DNA of 40,928 nt, taken from NCBI GenBank assembly GCA_025356545.1, contig JANXSU010000032.1, positions 1 through 40,928 on the forward strand, written 5' to 3'. The translations under genes were made by a program, and so were the position numbers. This document shows, in pieces, positions 16,494-24,704 of this stretch. The notes beneath the pieces were generated by a model. That model saw nothing but the letters and a program-made list of their open reading frames with translations. It had not been told where the DNA came from and made no database searches. This DNA comes from Comamonadaceae bacterium (GTDB lineage: Bacteria; Pseudomonadota; Gammaproteobacteria; Burkholderiales; Burkholderiaceae_C). Each line of letters starts with the position of its first letter. Within the stretch, counting starts at the first letter, position 1.

Positions 16494-17708
16494 ATGAGCC
16501 CGTCACCCCACTCAGATGCCCCCATCGTCGTCATCGGTTCGGGACTGGCGGGCTGGACTACCGTGCGTGAGCTGCGCAAGCTCGACGCCACCTGCCTCAT
16601 CACCCTGATCACCGCCGACAGCGGCGACTTTTACGCCAAGCCCACGCTGTCCAACGCCCTGGCCCAAAAGCGCACCCCCGAACAGCTGGTCACCACACCG
16701 GCGGTCACCCTCGCGCAAACCTTGGGGATGACGCTGCTGGCACACACCCGCGTTGAACGCGTAGACACGGCCCACTTCACGGTGAGCGTCACTGGGCACA
16801 ACGTACCCACCACGCTGCCCTACCGCGCGCTGGTGCTTGCCACCGGGGCCCATGCCATTCGCGTGCCACTGCAAGGTGACGCTGTTGACCAAGTGCTATC
16901 GGTCAATTCATTACAAGACTATTCGGTCTTTCACGCCCGTTTGACGGGCACAAGCAGCTCTCAAAACAATAGCGAACCCAAACACCCCAGCGTCCTCATC
17001 ATGGGCGCGGGCTTGATAGGTTGCGAGTTTGCCAACGATCTGGCGGGTGCAGGCTACCGCGTGCGCCTAGTGGACCCCGCTACCCGCCCGCTGGCGACCC
17101 TGCTGCCCGAAGACGCCAGTGCCCAACTGCACGCGGCTCTACAAGGCCTGGGCGTGACGTTGAACTTGGGCCAAACCGTGGTGGCCATACATCAGCCTGA
17201 GTCGTCATCAGACACGGCTCTGCGAGCCACCCTGTCAGGGGGAGAGTCGGTCGATGCCGACATCGTGTTGTCCGCCATCGGCCTGCGCGCCGACACCGCA
17301 CTGGCCCAGGCGGCGGGCATCGCCTGCGAGCGCGGCATCCAAGTGGACGCTCAACTGCAAACCAGCGCACCCGGTGTGTACGCGCTGGGCGACAGTGCGC
17401 AGTACCAAGCGGCAGGCAACCGCACCCTGCCCTACGTCATGCCCATCATGACTGCCGCCCGGGCACTCGCCTCCACGCTGACAGGGCAGTCCACCGAGGT
17501 CAAATTCCCCCTCATGCCCGTGGCCGTGAAAACACCCGCGCTGCCCCTGACCATCGCTCCACCGCTCCCCGGCACCTCCGGAGGCTGGCAGACCGCTAGC
17601 GATGGTGAATGGCACTGGCTGGACGATGAAGGCAAGTTGCGCGGCTTCACCTTGGCCGGTGCGGTCACGTCCAGACGGGCGAAGTTGGTGACCATGGTGA
17701 CGCTTTAA
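16494..17708 (+). CDS. Rubredoxin-NAD(+) reductase
   Basis: FAD-dependent pyridine-nucleotide oxidoreductase of 404 residues. The FAD-binding fold is VVIGSGLAGWTTVREL near the N-terminus, and the NAD-binding fold is LIMGAGLIGCEFANDL near residue 165. A second FAD motif, GVYALGDSAQY, follows, and the C-terminal domain resembles the rubredoxin-docking domain. It begins 3 nt after rubredoxin, so the two form an operon. Around residue 155 the linker TGTSSSQNNSEP is encoded by an interspersed repeat (16948-16973); it lies between domains and does not disturb motifs. Confidence 0.93.
   Translation: MSPSPHSDAPIVVIGSGLAGWTTVRELRKLDATCLITLITADSGDFYAKPTLSNALAQKRTPEQLVTTPAVTLAQTLGMTLLAHTRVERVDTAHFTVSVTGHNVPTTLPYRALVLATGAHAIRVPLQGDAVDQVLSVNSLQDYSVFHARLTGTSSSQNNSEPKHPSVLIMGAGLIGCEFANDLAGAGYRVRLVDPATRPLATLLPEDASAQLHAALQGLGVTLNLGQTVVAIHQPESSSDTALRATLSGGESVDADIVLSAIGLRADTALAQAAGIACERGIQVDAQLQTSAPGVYALGDSAQYQAAGNRTLPYVMPIMTAARALASTLTGQSTEVKFPLMPVAVKTPALPLTIAPPLPGTSGGWQTASDGEWHWLDDEGKLRGFTLAGAVTSRRAKLVTMVTL
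16948..16973 (-). repeat. 26-nt interspersed repeat, copy B, inside the rubredoxin reductase gene
   Basis: On the minus strand it reads GCTATT-N8-AGCTGCTTGTGC, same length as copies at 16248-16273 and 29824-29849. In the gene it is translated as a Ser/Asn-rich linker. Confidence 0.6.
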
Positions 17709-17874
17709 GTCATGGCGCTTTAAGCGTACCTCTTTAGGCTGAGCCCCAATCCGACTCCTCAATCACGCGGTATCACAGAGCCATCAACGCCGCTTAAATT
17801 CGCGCCCACTCGATATTCCAGTTAGTGGGCTCGGCAAGCAAAGTGCCAATGGTCTTGTCGAAAAATTGATCAGA

Positions 17875-17921
17875 ACAGAAAAAATCTGTACTATCTTTTA
17901 CGCAATAAGCTTTTTATTGCG
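17875..17921. promoter_or_regulatory. Two short perfect inverted repeats upstream of a small secreted peptide
   Basis: ACAGA-AAAAA-TCTGT (17875-17889) and CGCAATAA-GCTTT-TTATTGCG (17901-17921) lie in an AT-rich patch in front of the gene at 17935. They could be operator sites or leader hairpins. The rest of the 226-nt gap from 17709 shows nothing recognisable. Confidence 0.45.
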
Positions 17922-17934
17922 TAACAATTGTTTT

Positions 17935-18069
17935 ATGAAAAAAATCGCAATTGGTTTGGTTCTTTTGGCTGTGACCAGCATGTCCTTCGCTGCGGGTTGC
18001 TGGCGCAATGGGAAGTACGTGAATGTTTGCGCGATTGACGCGCCGCAAGAGTCAACCGTTCAACTCTAA
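17935..18069 (+). CDS. Small secreted peptide, 44 aa, unknown function
   Basis: The frame encodes MKKIAIGLVLLAVTSMSFAA, a typical Sec signal peptide, followed by a mature part of about 24 residues with two cysteines (GCWRNGKYVNVCAID). The cysteines could form one disulfide loop in the periplasm. No Shine-Dalgarno is obvious; an in-frame start at 17866 would destroy the signal peptide, so ATG 17935 is preferred. The local sequence is AT-rich compared with its neighbours. It does not match a family I know. The neighbouring bufferin-like operon is on the other strand and not clearly linked. Confidence 0.5.
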   Translation: MKKIAIGLVLLAVTSMSFAAGCWRNGKYVNVCAIDAPQESTVQL

Positions 18070-18157
18070 GCTTTCGTCTAACTCTAGGAAAATTCCAGCA
18101 GTTTCAAGCGCGCAGTACGGCGGCTTGTTAATCAGACTGGGATTTTCTTAAAAATCT

Positions 18158-18682
18158 TCACACACCGTTTTGCTTCTCCCGCTGGGCAATCCAGTGGTCG
18201 ATTGACACCTTCCCCGGCCCATACGCAACCAAGTACAACAGCACGGCCGCCCACACACCATGCGTGGGGTATGCACTGGGGTACACCAGCAGTTGAATCA
18301 CCGCCGTCATGCCAAGCAAGGCCAGGGCGGACAGGCGTGTAGCCAGACCCAGCAAGATCAACACCGGGAAGAAGTGTTCAGCAAATGCGGCCATGGGCGC
18401 GGCGATTTCGGGGGCGATGAGGGGTAGGTGGTACTCGTCTTTGAACAGCGCCACCGCGCCGCCCGCCAAGCGCGGCCAGCCTAGGCTGAATTCACCACCG
18501 ATGAGGTCAATAACGAAGCCTTCGATTTTGGTTTGCCCAGATTTCCAGAACACGGCGGCGATGGAGAAGCGGGCGATAAAGGCGATGAGCGAATTCGGGA
18601 TGCGTTGGCACAGGCCGATAAAGGTTTGCGTCAAGTCCGTGAGCCTAGAGAGGTGCGCTGGGGTGTGGATAGAAGGGGTCAT
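18158..18682 (-). CDS. DoxX-family membrane protein of the bufferin operon (BufD-like)
   Basis: A 174-residue membrane protein of the DoxX/DoxD family with about four membrane segments (FIARFSIAAVFWKSGQTK, LILLGLATRLSALALLG, VWAAVLLYLVAYGPGK). DoxX proteins often form the last gene of DUF2282-DUF692-DUF2063 operons, where they may support export or redox chemistry of the peptide. Start ATG 18682 has AAGGAG upstream, 13 nt after the preceding gene. Exact role is not established. Confidence 0.85.
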   Translation of the reverse strand: MTPSIHTPAHLSRLTDLTQTFIGLCQRIPNSLIAFIARFSIAAVFWKSGQTKIEGFVIDLIGGEFSLGWPRLAGGAVALFKDEYHLPLIAPEIAAPMAAFAEHFFPVLILLGLATRLSALALLGMTAVIQLLVYPSAYPTHGVWAAVLLYLVAYGPGKVSIDHWIAQREKQNGV

Positions 18683-18695
18683 GAGCGGGGTCTCC

Positions 18696-19451
18696 TTAGT
18701 GAATTTGAAGGATCAGTTGTTGGCGAATCAAGGTGGCCAAAATGGTGGGTAAATCAAAGTTGGCTTCGCTAGCGACAGCGTCTTCAATGGCTTGCGCCAG
18801 TGATACACCGACCTGAAGCTGGTGCACAAAACCATGCTGTGCGTGGGTAATGGCTTGCAGCAAAACGTCTAGGCCGTCGCGGTAAATAAAAACCGATTCG
18901 GCCTGCATCGGATCGACATTTTCCAGCGCCATAGCGCCTTGGTGCGCGGCCCATAACGAGTAGGTTGCGAAGGGCGATGCAAGCACTTGAACGCTAGGGT
19001 GTAGCACCAACATGCGTTGCTCAAGTGCAGCGGGGTCGGCCAGCGCGTGAACCAAGGTTTCGGCATCAATAGGCGCTGCATCAGCGGCGTGGTAGCTGCG
19101 CACACGCAACATTTCCAGCCGCGCCACGTCGGGCAAATAGGGCAGCGAGGCGGCAGGCTCAAAGCCTGCGATGAAGTCGGGGAAGTGCTGGCCATACCAA
19201 GTCAACACCCGTGTTTGCGGTGGGTGGTTTTGCACAAACACCTGGGCCATGGCCCGGAAAAACTCGGGACCGACGAGTTCTTGTGTGACGGCAAATGTAT
19301 CAGCCAGCGCGTCCACCAAGGAGGCCATGACGTTGTTGCGATAAACCGAAAAGCGCTGGGCCACGTCGGATTGATTCCAGCTCGTCAAGCCTGATGGGCA
19401 CGCTTGGGTAGGGTCGGTCAAGGCGCTGGCAAAGACCGTTTGCAGGTTCAT
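18696..19451 (-). CDS. DUF2063 (HvfC/BufC-like) partner protein
   Basis: 251-residue protein with the N-terminal DUF2063 domain, which was called a putative DNA-binding domain in older annotation ([21 protein letters not shown], residues about 32-55). In current work on MNIO systems this protein is the partner that presents the precursor peptide to the DUF692 enzyme. Its ATG overlaps the stop of the DUF692 gene (ATGA), which shows coupling. No catalytic motif is expected. Confidence 0.87.
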   Translation of the reverse strand: MNLQTVFASALTDPTQACPSGLTSWNQSDVAQRFSVYRNNVMASLVDALADTFAVTQELVGPEFFRAMAQVFVQNHPPQTRVLTWYGQHFPDFIAGFEPAASLPYLPDVARLEMLRVRSYHAADAAPIDAETLVHALADPAALEQRMLVLHPSVQVLASPFATYSLWAAHQGAMALENVDPMQAESVFIYRDGLDVLLQAITHAQHGFVHQLQVGVSLAQAIEDAVASEANFDLPTILATLIRQQLILQIH

Positions 19452-20323
19452 GTTGTGGCCACCAATAAGGACTGCAATTGCCGATCTGCGATGGTGGCTT
19501 CCTGCACAAGTACATCAAGGGCAGGCACGTCGCTGTCCCGCTCAATCAGCGTGGGGATAGGCCCAGTGATCTCTAACGTGTAGGCGTACAAATCCCAAAC
19601 TGCATCACTTACGGGTGAGCCGTGGTTGTCAATGAGCAAGGGAGCACCCAGGCTGTCGGTTTTTTCAGAAAATCCTGCTAGATGAATCTCACCCACTTGC
19701 GCCAGCGGCAGGGCACGCAGGTAGGCGCGTGGATCTCGCCCGTGGTTGGCGCAAGACACGTGGATGTTGTTCACGTCCAGCAACAGGCTGCATCCGGTGC
19801 GCCGAATCACCTCGGTGATGAAGCTCGCTTCGTCTATAGCGGATTCAGCAAACTCGATGTAGGTGGCCGGGTTCTCCAGCAGCATGCGGCGTTTGAGGTG
19901 CGTCTGCACTTGATCGATGTGATCGCACACACGCTGCAAGGTGGCTGCGGTGTAGGGCAAGGGCAGCAGGTCGTTTAAAAAAATGTCACCGTGCGTGGAC
20001 CAAGCCAAGTGCTCGGAAAACGATTGGGGTTGGTAGCGGTCTAGCAGTTGCTTTAGCGCGTTCAAATGCGCAAGGTCCAGAGGCGCATCTGCGCCAATGG
20101 AGAGCGCCACGCCATGTACTGACAGCGAGTAGTGCTCACGAATGCGGGTGAGGTAGTGGTGAAACGGGCCACCATCCACCAGGTAGTTTTCGGCATGGAT
20201 TTCAAAGAAGCCGATGTCGGGTGTTGCCTCGACAATTTCAGCAAAATGGCAAGACTTCAGCCCCACACCGGCCCGCTTGGGCAGGGTGGGTGAGCTGGAC
20301 CAGTAAGACACGGTGCGACTCAT
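19448..20323 (-). CDS. DUF692 multinuclear iron oxidase (MNIO, BufB-like)
   Basis: A 291-residue TIM-barrel protein of the DUF692/MNIO family. These iron enzymes modify cysteine residues of small precursor peptides. Family segments with probable metal ligands are visible: [47 protein letters not shown] and [10 protein letters not shown]. It follows the DUF2282 precursor gene by 29 nt, matching the bufferin (copper-sequestering RiPP) arrangement, so its likely substrate is the peptide at 20353-20661. Confidence 0.9.
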   Translation of the reverse strand: MSRTVSYWSSSPTLPKRAGVGLKSCHFAEIVEATPDIGFFEIHAENYLVDGGPFHHYLTRIREHYSLSVHGVALSIGADAPLDLAHLNALKQLLDRYQPQSFSEHLAWSTHGDIFLNDLLPLPYTAATLQRVCDHIDQVQTHLKRRMLLENPATYIEFAESAIDEASFITEVIRRTGCSLLLDVNNIHVSCANHGRDPRAYLRALPLAQVGEIHLAGFSEKTDSLGAPLLIDNHGSPVSDAVWDLYAYTLEITGPIPTLIERDSDVPALDVLVQEATIADRQLQSLLVATT

Positions 20324-20352
20324 TTGAAGTGCTTGTTGGTATCAGAAAAAAC

Positions 20353-20661
20353 TCAAGCCATTTTCTCTTTAAAAGCCATAAGTTGGCCCATGCCGGTGGG
20401 CGACTTCGGTGAAGCGGTCTTCTCACACGTGCCTTTGGGCACCATCTTCCAAGCGTTGGCTTGGTGGTCTACTTTTGAGGTTCCTGCGCAGGTGGTGCCA
20501 GCACCCGCAGCGCAATCGTTTTTACCTTTGAGGGCGACGCCAAAGCATTTCTCGTTGTCTGCCATTTGTGCGGAAACGGGGGCGCTGGCCAGTGTTAGCG
20601 CTGCGCCCAGAGCGAGTGTCAAAGCGGCGGCGGATGCAAGGCGGGTCGTTGTTGAGGTCAT
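20353..20661 (-). CDS. DUF2282 precursor peptide (bufferin-like, BufA1)
   Basis: 102-residue protein with an N-terminal signal peptide ([19 protein letters not shown]) and a short DUF2282 core with four cysteines, in the contexts [21 protein letters not shown] and KGTCEK. In bufferins the MNIO enzyme modifies such cysteines and the exported peptide binds copper. I start it at ATG 20661 with CAGGAGAAT upstream; an in-frame start at 20709 would place charged residues before the signal. It heads the operon precursor-MNIO-partner-DoxX. The copper role is transferred from the family, not visible here. Confidence 0.88.
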   Translation of the reverse strand: MTSTTTRLASAAALTLALGAALTLASAPVSAQMADNEKCFGVALKGKNDCAAGAGTTCAGTSKVDHQANAWKMVPKGTCEKTASPKSPTGMGQLMAFKEKMA

Positions 20662-20734
20662 GTCATTCTCCTGAAGAAAGTTGAGTAGAGGTTCATCACA
20701 ATTCAGCATGCACTTCGTGCTTTGCTGTGATGGT

Positions 20735-20762
20735 GAGTCGCAGCAACTGCATTTTTCTTACA
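20735..20762 (-). promoter_or_regulatory. Possible ECF-sigma-type promoter for the bufferin operon
   Basis: On the minus strand TGTAAG (20762-20757) and CGACTC (20740-20735) are 16 nt apart, resembling ECF promoters (TGTAA/CGWC types), which control several bufferin operons. A GCAC-TTC-GTGC hairpin lies at 20710-20720. Evidence is weak. The rest of the 209-nt gap is unremarkable. Confidence 0.25.
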
Positions 20763-20882
20763 ACCGAAATGAAAAAATTTCCAACACCAACAGCACAGCT
20801 CATCCTTTCGCTCACACCCCTTAAGTCCATCAAACTTAGAATATGAAGAACATTCCATCGGCACCCTTTTGTGAGAAACCTC

Positions 20883-21869
20883 ATGCACCCTTACCGTCTG
20901 ATCAGTCGCTTCTCACTGGCGTTTGGGATGCTGCCCTTGATCCTTGTACCCATCTGTTTGCAAGCACAAGAAGCCACCTGGCCGCAGCGTACTGTCAAAG
21001 TGGTGGTGCCTTACGCAGCGGGTGGCAGTTCTGACACCTTGGGTCGCTTGGCTGCGCTGGGTTTGACCGAGATCTTCAAGCAGCCCTTTGTGATTGAGAA
21101 CAAAGGCGGCGCTGGGGGTGTGATTGGCTCGCAACAGGTGGCCAAGACCGCGCCCGATGGCTACAACCTGGTGGTCTCAGGCGTGGGCTCACACGTGATT
21201 GCCCCGGCCGAGAACCCCAAGGCTTTTGACCCGATGAAGGACTTCACCCACATTGCCATCCTGGGCGGCCCGCCGATTGTGTTGGCCGTCAATGCTGATT
21301 TACCCATCACCGACATCAAAAGCTTTTTGGCCTATGCCAAGCGCACGCCCAATGGCATCAGCTGGGGCTCGCCCGGCAAGGGCACGCATGGCTATTTGAT
21401 TGGTGAGAGCTTTGAGTTGCTGACCAAGACCCCCATGGTGCATGTGGCCTACAAGGGCGCAGCACCTGCAGTAGCGGATTTGGTGGCGGGCCACATACCT
21501 GCCTCATTCACCACGCTGAGCACGGCTAGCACGCACATCCAGTCCGGGCGCTTGCGGGCGCTTGCCACCACGGGTTCCAAGCGCTTGCCAGATTTCCCGA
21601 ATGTGCCGACCTTTGCCGAGTTGGGCTACCCCAAGCTCACCTCGGTCACCTGGTTTTCTTTGTCGGGCCCAGCCGGTATGCCACCGGCCTTGGTGAACCG
21701 CATCAACGTGGCAGTGCGCAAAGTCATGCACGCGCCGCATGCGCAAGAACAACTTGCGAAGTCGTCGATGGAAACGTTTGACTGGGATGTGGCCCGCGTC
21801 AATCAGTTCTTTGTGGAAGAGATCGCGCTGTGGACGCCCCGGGTTCGCAATATCAAGCCGGACAACTGA
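20883..21869 (+). CDS. Tripartite tricarboxylate transporter receptor (Bug/TctC family)
   Basis: A 328-residue periplasmic solute receptor with a signal peptide ending near LQAQEA and the Bug family motifs VVVPYAAGGSSDTLGR and NKGGAGGVIGSQQVAK. Such receptors capture carboxylates, often aromatic or hydroxy acids, and in Burkholderiales are frequently encoded without transporter subunits, as here. ATG 20883 is preferred over GTG 20871, which would place a longer charged stretch before the signal; neither has a strong ribosome site. Convergent with the Rieske ferredoxin, 2 nt apart. The substrate may be that of the adjacent Rieske oxygenase. Confidence 0.9.
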   Translation: MHPYRLISRFSLAFGMLPLILVPICLQAQEATWPQRTVKVVVPYAAGGSSDTLGRLAALGLTEIFKQPFVIENKGGAGGVIGSQQVAKTAPDGYNLVVSGVGSHVIAPAENPKAFDPMKDFTHIAILGGPPIVLAVNADLPITDIKSFLAYAKRTPNGISWGSPGKGTHGYLIGESFELLTKTPMVHVAYKGAAPAVADLVAGHIPASFTTLSTASTHIQSGRLRALATTGSKRLPDFPNVPTFAELGYPKLTSVTWFSLSGPAGMPPALVNRINVAVRKVMHAPHAQEQLAKSSMETFDWDVARVNQFFVEEIALWTPRVRNIKPDN

Positions 21870-21871
21870 GC

Positions 21872-22189
21872 TCAGGCTTCGATGGAGATGGCACCTGCCT
21901 CTTGGAGGGTCTTGTAGGTTTTGATCGGGATCATGCACGGGGCCACAACGGCCTCACCCGTTCGGATATTGAAGGCACCGTTGTGAAAATCACACTCAAC
22001 CAACTCACCGTCCACCTCACCCTCTGATAAGGAACCTGGGCCATGCGTACAAGCATCGTCCGTGACAAAAAACTCGCCGTCAATATTGAACACTGCCAGT
22101 GTCAACCCTTCTTTTTCAACCTTGATGACCTTGCCGGGTGCCACGTCAGACGCTTGGCACAAAGCGAGATATTTGCAAGGACCTGACAT
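21872..22189 (-). CDS. Rieske [2Fe-2S] ferredoxin
   Basis: A 105-residue soluble Rieske protein with cluster ligands C47 and H49 (ACTHG) and C66 and H69 (ECDFHNG), i.e. CXH-16-CXXH. It is of the small ferredoxin type that feeds ring-hydroxylating oxygenases. It is divergent from the Rieske oxygenase at 22300, sharing a 110-nt control region, so the two probably work together. No reductase gene accompanies them. Confidence 0.92.
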   Translation of the reverse strand: MSGPCKYLALCQASDVAPGKVIKVEKEGLTLAVFNIDGEFFVTDDACTHGPGSLSEGEVDGELVECDFHNGAFNIRTGEAVVAPCMIPIKTYKTLQEAGAISIEA

Positions 22190-22202
22190 ATAAAAACTCC
22201 TG

Positions 22203-22257
22203 TTGACAATAACAAGCTTGGGATGATACCCTCGTTTCCAATGAAAGAACAGTGTTC
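22203..22257. promoter_or_regulatory. Control region between Rieske ferredoxin and Rieske oxygenase
   Basis: A TTGACA hexamer on the plus strand (22203-22208) is followed by weak -10 candidates (TACCCT at 22227-22232, 18 nt away), then by the 11-bp palindrome GAACAGTGTTC at 22247-22257. The palindrome could be an operator for a regulator not encoded in the window. Confidence 0.35.
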
Positions 22258-22299
22258 CTTTATATGGGACGAAAAAATACCACCGATGGAGAAGCCCTC

Positions 22300-23586
22300 A
22301 TGTTGAAAAAAGAACAGAACGATTTCGTGACGCAAACCGGCCCGGGCACGCCCATGGGCGACATGTTTCGGCGCTATTGGTTGCCCGCTCTTTTGGCCGA
22401 AGAAGTGGCTGAACCCGACGGCGCACCAGTGCGGCTGGAGTTGCTTTCAGAAAAAATGCTGGCCTTTCGCGACACCGAGGGGCGTCTGGGTGTGATCGAC
22501 GAATTTTGCGCGCACCGGGGCGTCTCGCTCTGGTTTGGCCGCAATGAAGAAGGCGGCATCCGCTGCCCCTACCACGGGTGGAAGTACGACATCAACGGCC
22601 AGTGCCTGGACGTGCCCTCAGAATCGGTGGAGAGCGGTTTTTGCAAGAAAATTAAGCTCAAGTCTTACCCGCTGATCGAGCGTGGCGGCGTCATCTGGAT
22701 TTACATGGGCCCGCCCGAGTTGCAGCCGCCTTTGCCGGAATATGAATTCGCCACCGTGCCTGCCAATCAAAGCTACACGTCCAAGCGCTTGCAAGAATGC
22801 AACTGGCTGCAAGCCCTAGAGGGCGGCATTGACTCCAGCCACGTGTCCTGGTTGCACAGCGGCAGCTTGAACTCTGACCCGCTCTTCAAAGGGGCCAAGG
22901 GCAATCAGTACAACACCAGCGACAAGCAACCGGTGTTTGACGTGCAGGACACAGAAGGCGGCCTGTACGTGGGTGTGCGGCGCAATGCCGAAGACGACCA
23001 GTACTACTGGCGCATCACCCCTTGGCTCATGCCCTGCTTCACCATGGTTCCCCCGCGTGGCGACCACCCGATGCACGGCCACTTCTGGGTGCCCATCAAC
23101 GACCACAACAACTGGGCCTGGAGCTTTGACTACCACCCCACGCGGCCTTTGAGCGATCACGAGTTGCAGGCCATGAAAGATGGCAAGGGCATTCATGTCA
23201 GCACCATCCCCGGCACCTACATCCCGATTCAAAACAAAACCAACGATTACCTGATGGACCGGGCCAAGCAAAAATCCGGCGTGAGCTACAGCGGCATCGA
23301 CGGCATTGGCATGCAAGACGCGTCGTTGCAAGAGAGCATGGGCGCGATTCAAGACCGTACCAAAGAGAACCTCACCTCCACCGACAACGGCGTCATCATG
23401 ATGCGCCACCGCCTGATCAAGGCCGCCAAAGCGCTGGCCGACAAGGGCATGCCCCCACCCGGCACGGATCCCGAGGTGCAGCGCGTGCGCTCGGTTGCGC
23501 TGCTTCTGCGCCGGGATTTGCCGTTTAAAGAAGCGGCCAAAGACGCTTTGCGTGCTGAGCCGGGCAAGCCGCAAGCGTCGGTCTAA
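22300..23586 (+). CDS. Rieske non-heme iron oxygenase, large subunit
   Basis: 428-residue oxygenase. N-terminal Rieske domain: C70, H72 (EFCAHRG) and C89, H92 (RCPYHGW). Catalytic domain: histidines H181 and H186 in EGGIDSSHVSWLH, typical of the phthalate-dioxygenase/demethylase group, which works without a small subunit. ATG 22300 has ATGGAG upstream; the in-frame start at 22252 precedes no ribosome site. It likely hydroxylates or demethylates an aromatic acid, with the adjacent ferredoxin as donor. The next gene starts 3 nt downstream. Exact substrate unknown. Confidence 0.9.
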   Translation: MLKKEQNDFVTQTGPGTPMGDMFRRYWLPALLAEEVAEPDGAPVRLELLSEKMLAFRDTEGRLGVIDEFCAHRGVSLWFGRNEEGGIRCPYHGWKYDINGQCLDVPSESVESGFCKKIKLKSYPLIERGGVIWIYMGPPELQPPLPEYEFATVPANQSYTSKRLQECNWLQALEGGIDSSHVSWLHSGSLNSDPLFKGAKGNQYNTSDKQPVFDVQDTEGGLYVGVRRNAEDDQYYWRITPWLMPCFTMVPPRGDHPMHGHFWVPINDHNNWAWSFDYHPTRPLSDHELQAMKDGKGIHVSTIPGTYIPIQNKTNDYLMDRAKQKSGVSYSGIDGIGMQDASLQESMGAIQDRTKENLTSTDNGVIMMRHRLIKAAKALADKGMPPPGTDPEVQRVRSVALLLRRDLPFKEAAKDALRAEPGKPQASV

Positions 23587-23589
23587 AAA

Positions 23590-24699
23590 ATGACCATCAC
23601 CTTCAAAGCCGCCGTTGCCCTGCCCGGCAATACCATCGAAATTCAGACCTTCGACACCCCCGCCTCCAGCCCCACCACGGGCTTGCTCAAGGTGGCCACC
23701 ACTGGCGTGTGTGGCAGCGACTGGATGTTTTTCCAAGACATCCCCAAGCTGCGTGGCCCGGCCATTCTCGGTCATGAAACCGTGGGCCATGTGGAGCAAG
23801 TGGGCGCTATCGCAGGGCCAAAATGGGGCGTGAAAGAAGGCGACCTGGTGGCGCTGGAGGAGTACCTGCCCTGCGGTCATTGCGACTTTTGCCGCAGCGG
23901 GGACTTTCGCCTGTGCAACGCGACCGATTGGCGTTTGGGTGGCCTGCGCTACGGGGCCACCGGCGTTAACGTGGGCAACGGCCTGTGGGGCGGCTACAGC
24001 CAGTACCAAGAGCTGCACCTGAACACAGTTTTTCACAAAGTACCGCAGGGGCTTGAGCCCAAGTACGCGGCGCTGGCCTTGCCCATGTCCAACGGCATTG
24101 AGTGGACGTATCTACAGGGCGGCGCTGGCCCTGGGCAAACGGTGTTGATACAGGGGCCAGGGCAACAGGGTTTGTCCTGCGTGGTGGCCGCGAAAGAAGC
24201 CGGGGCCGAAAAAATCATCGTCACAGGTTTAGCCAACCCGACCGACGCCAAGCGGCTGGCCATGGCCAAGCACCTGGGCGCGCACCACACCGTAGCTATT
24301 GGCGAACAAGACCTGCTGGAAACCGTGGCCGATCTCACCAACGGCCAGATGGCCGACCTGGTGATCGACTGCGCTTCGGGCGGGCCAAGCTCAGTCATCA
24401 GCGCGATGCAGTTGGCGCGCAAGCGCGGTCGCGTCATTCTGGGTGGCATCAAGCGCAAAAAAGTGCCCGAGTTCGACAGCGACATGATCATCGCCCGCTT
24501 CCTCACCGTCAAAGGTATGCGCGGCCACAGTTTTGAATCGGTCGAACTGGCGCTGCAACTGATCGCGGGCAACCGCCACAACGTGCGCGAGATGAGCACG
24601 CACAGCTTTGGCCTGGATCAAACCGAGTACGCCTTGCGCTCGCTGGTGGGCGAAGGGGCTGAGGATGTGGTTCACATGACGATTGATCCCTGGCGTTGA
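23590..24699 (+). CDS. Zinc-dependent alcohol dehydrogenase
   Basis: 369-residue medium-chain dehydrogenase/reductase. Catalytic zinc ligands appear in GVCGSDW and GHETVGH; the structural zinc loop is CGHCDFCRSGDFRLC; the nucleotide fold contains GPGQQGLSCVVAAKEAG. It is coupled to the Rieske oxygenase (3-nt gap), so it may oxidise the alcohol or diol it forms, or an aldehyde after demethylation. No frame or motif problem is seen. Confidence 0.9.
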   Translation: MTITFKAAVALPGNTIEIQTFDTPASSPTTGLLKVATTGVCGSDWMFFQDIPKLRGPAILGHETVGHVEQVGAIAGPKWGVKEGDLVALEEYLPCGHCDFCRSGDFRLCNATDWRLGGLRYGATGVNVGNGLWGGYSQYQELHLNTVFHKVPQGLEPKYAALALPMSNGIEWTYLQGGAGPGQTVLIQGPGQQGLSCVVAAKEAGAEKIIVTGLANPTDAKRLAMAKHLGAHHTVAIGEQDLLETVADLTNGQMADLVIDCASGGPSSVISAMQLARKRGRVILGGIKRKKVPEFDSDMIIARFLTVKGMRGHSFESVELALQLIAGNRHNVREMSTHSFGLDQTEYALRSLVGEGAEDVVHMTIDPWR

Positions 24700-24704
24700 G
24701 GGAC

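Noticed and set aside
22816-24036. Long minus-strand open frame (about 406 codons) across the Rieske oxygenase and dehydrogenase
   Set aside because: It is antisense to two well-supported genes with intact motifs, and its product is a His/Ala/Val-rich sequence with no domain; typical of GC-rich shadow frames.
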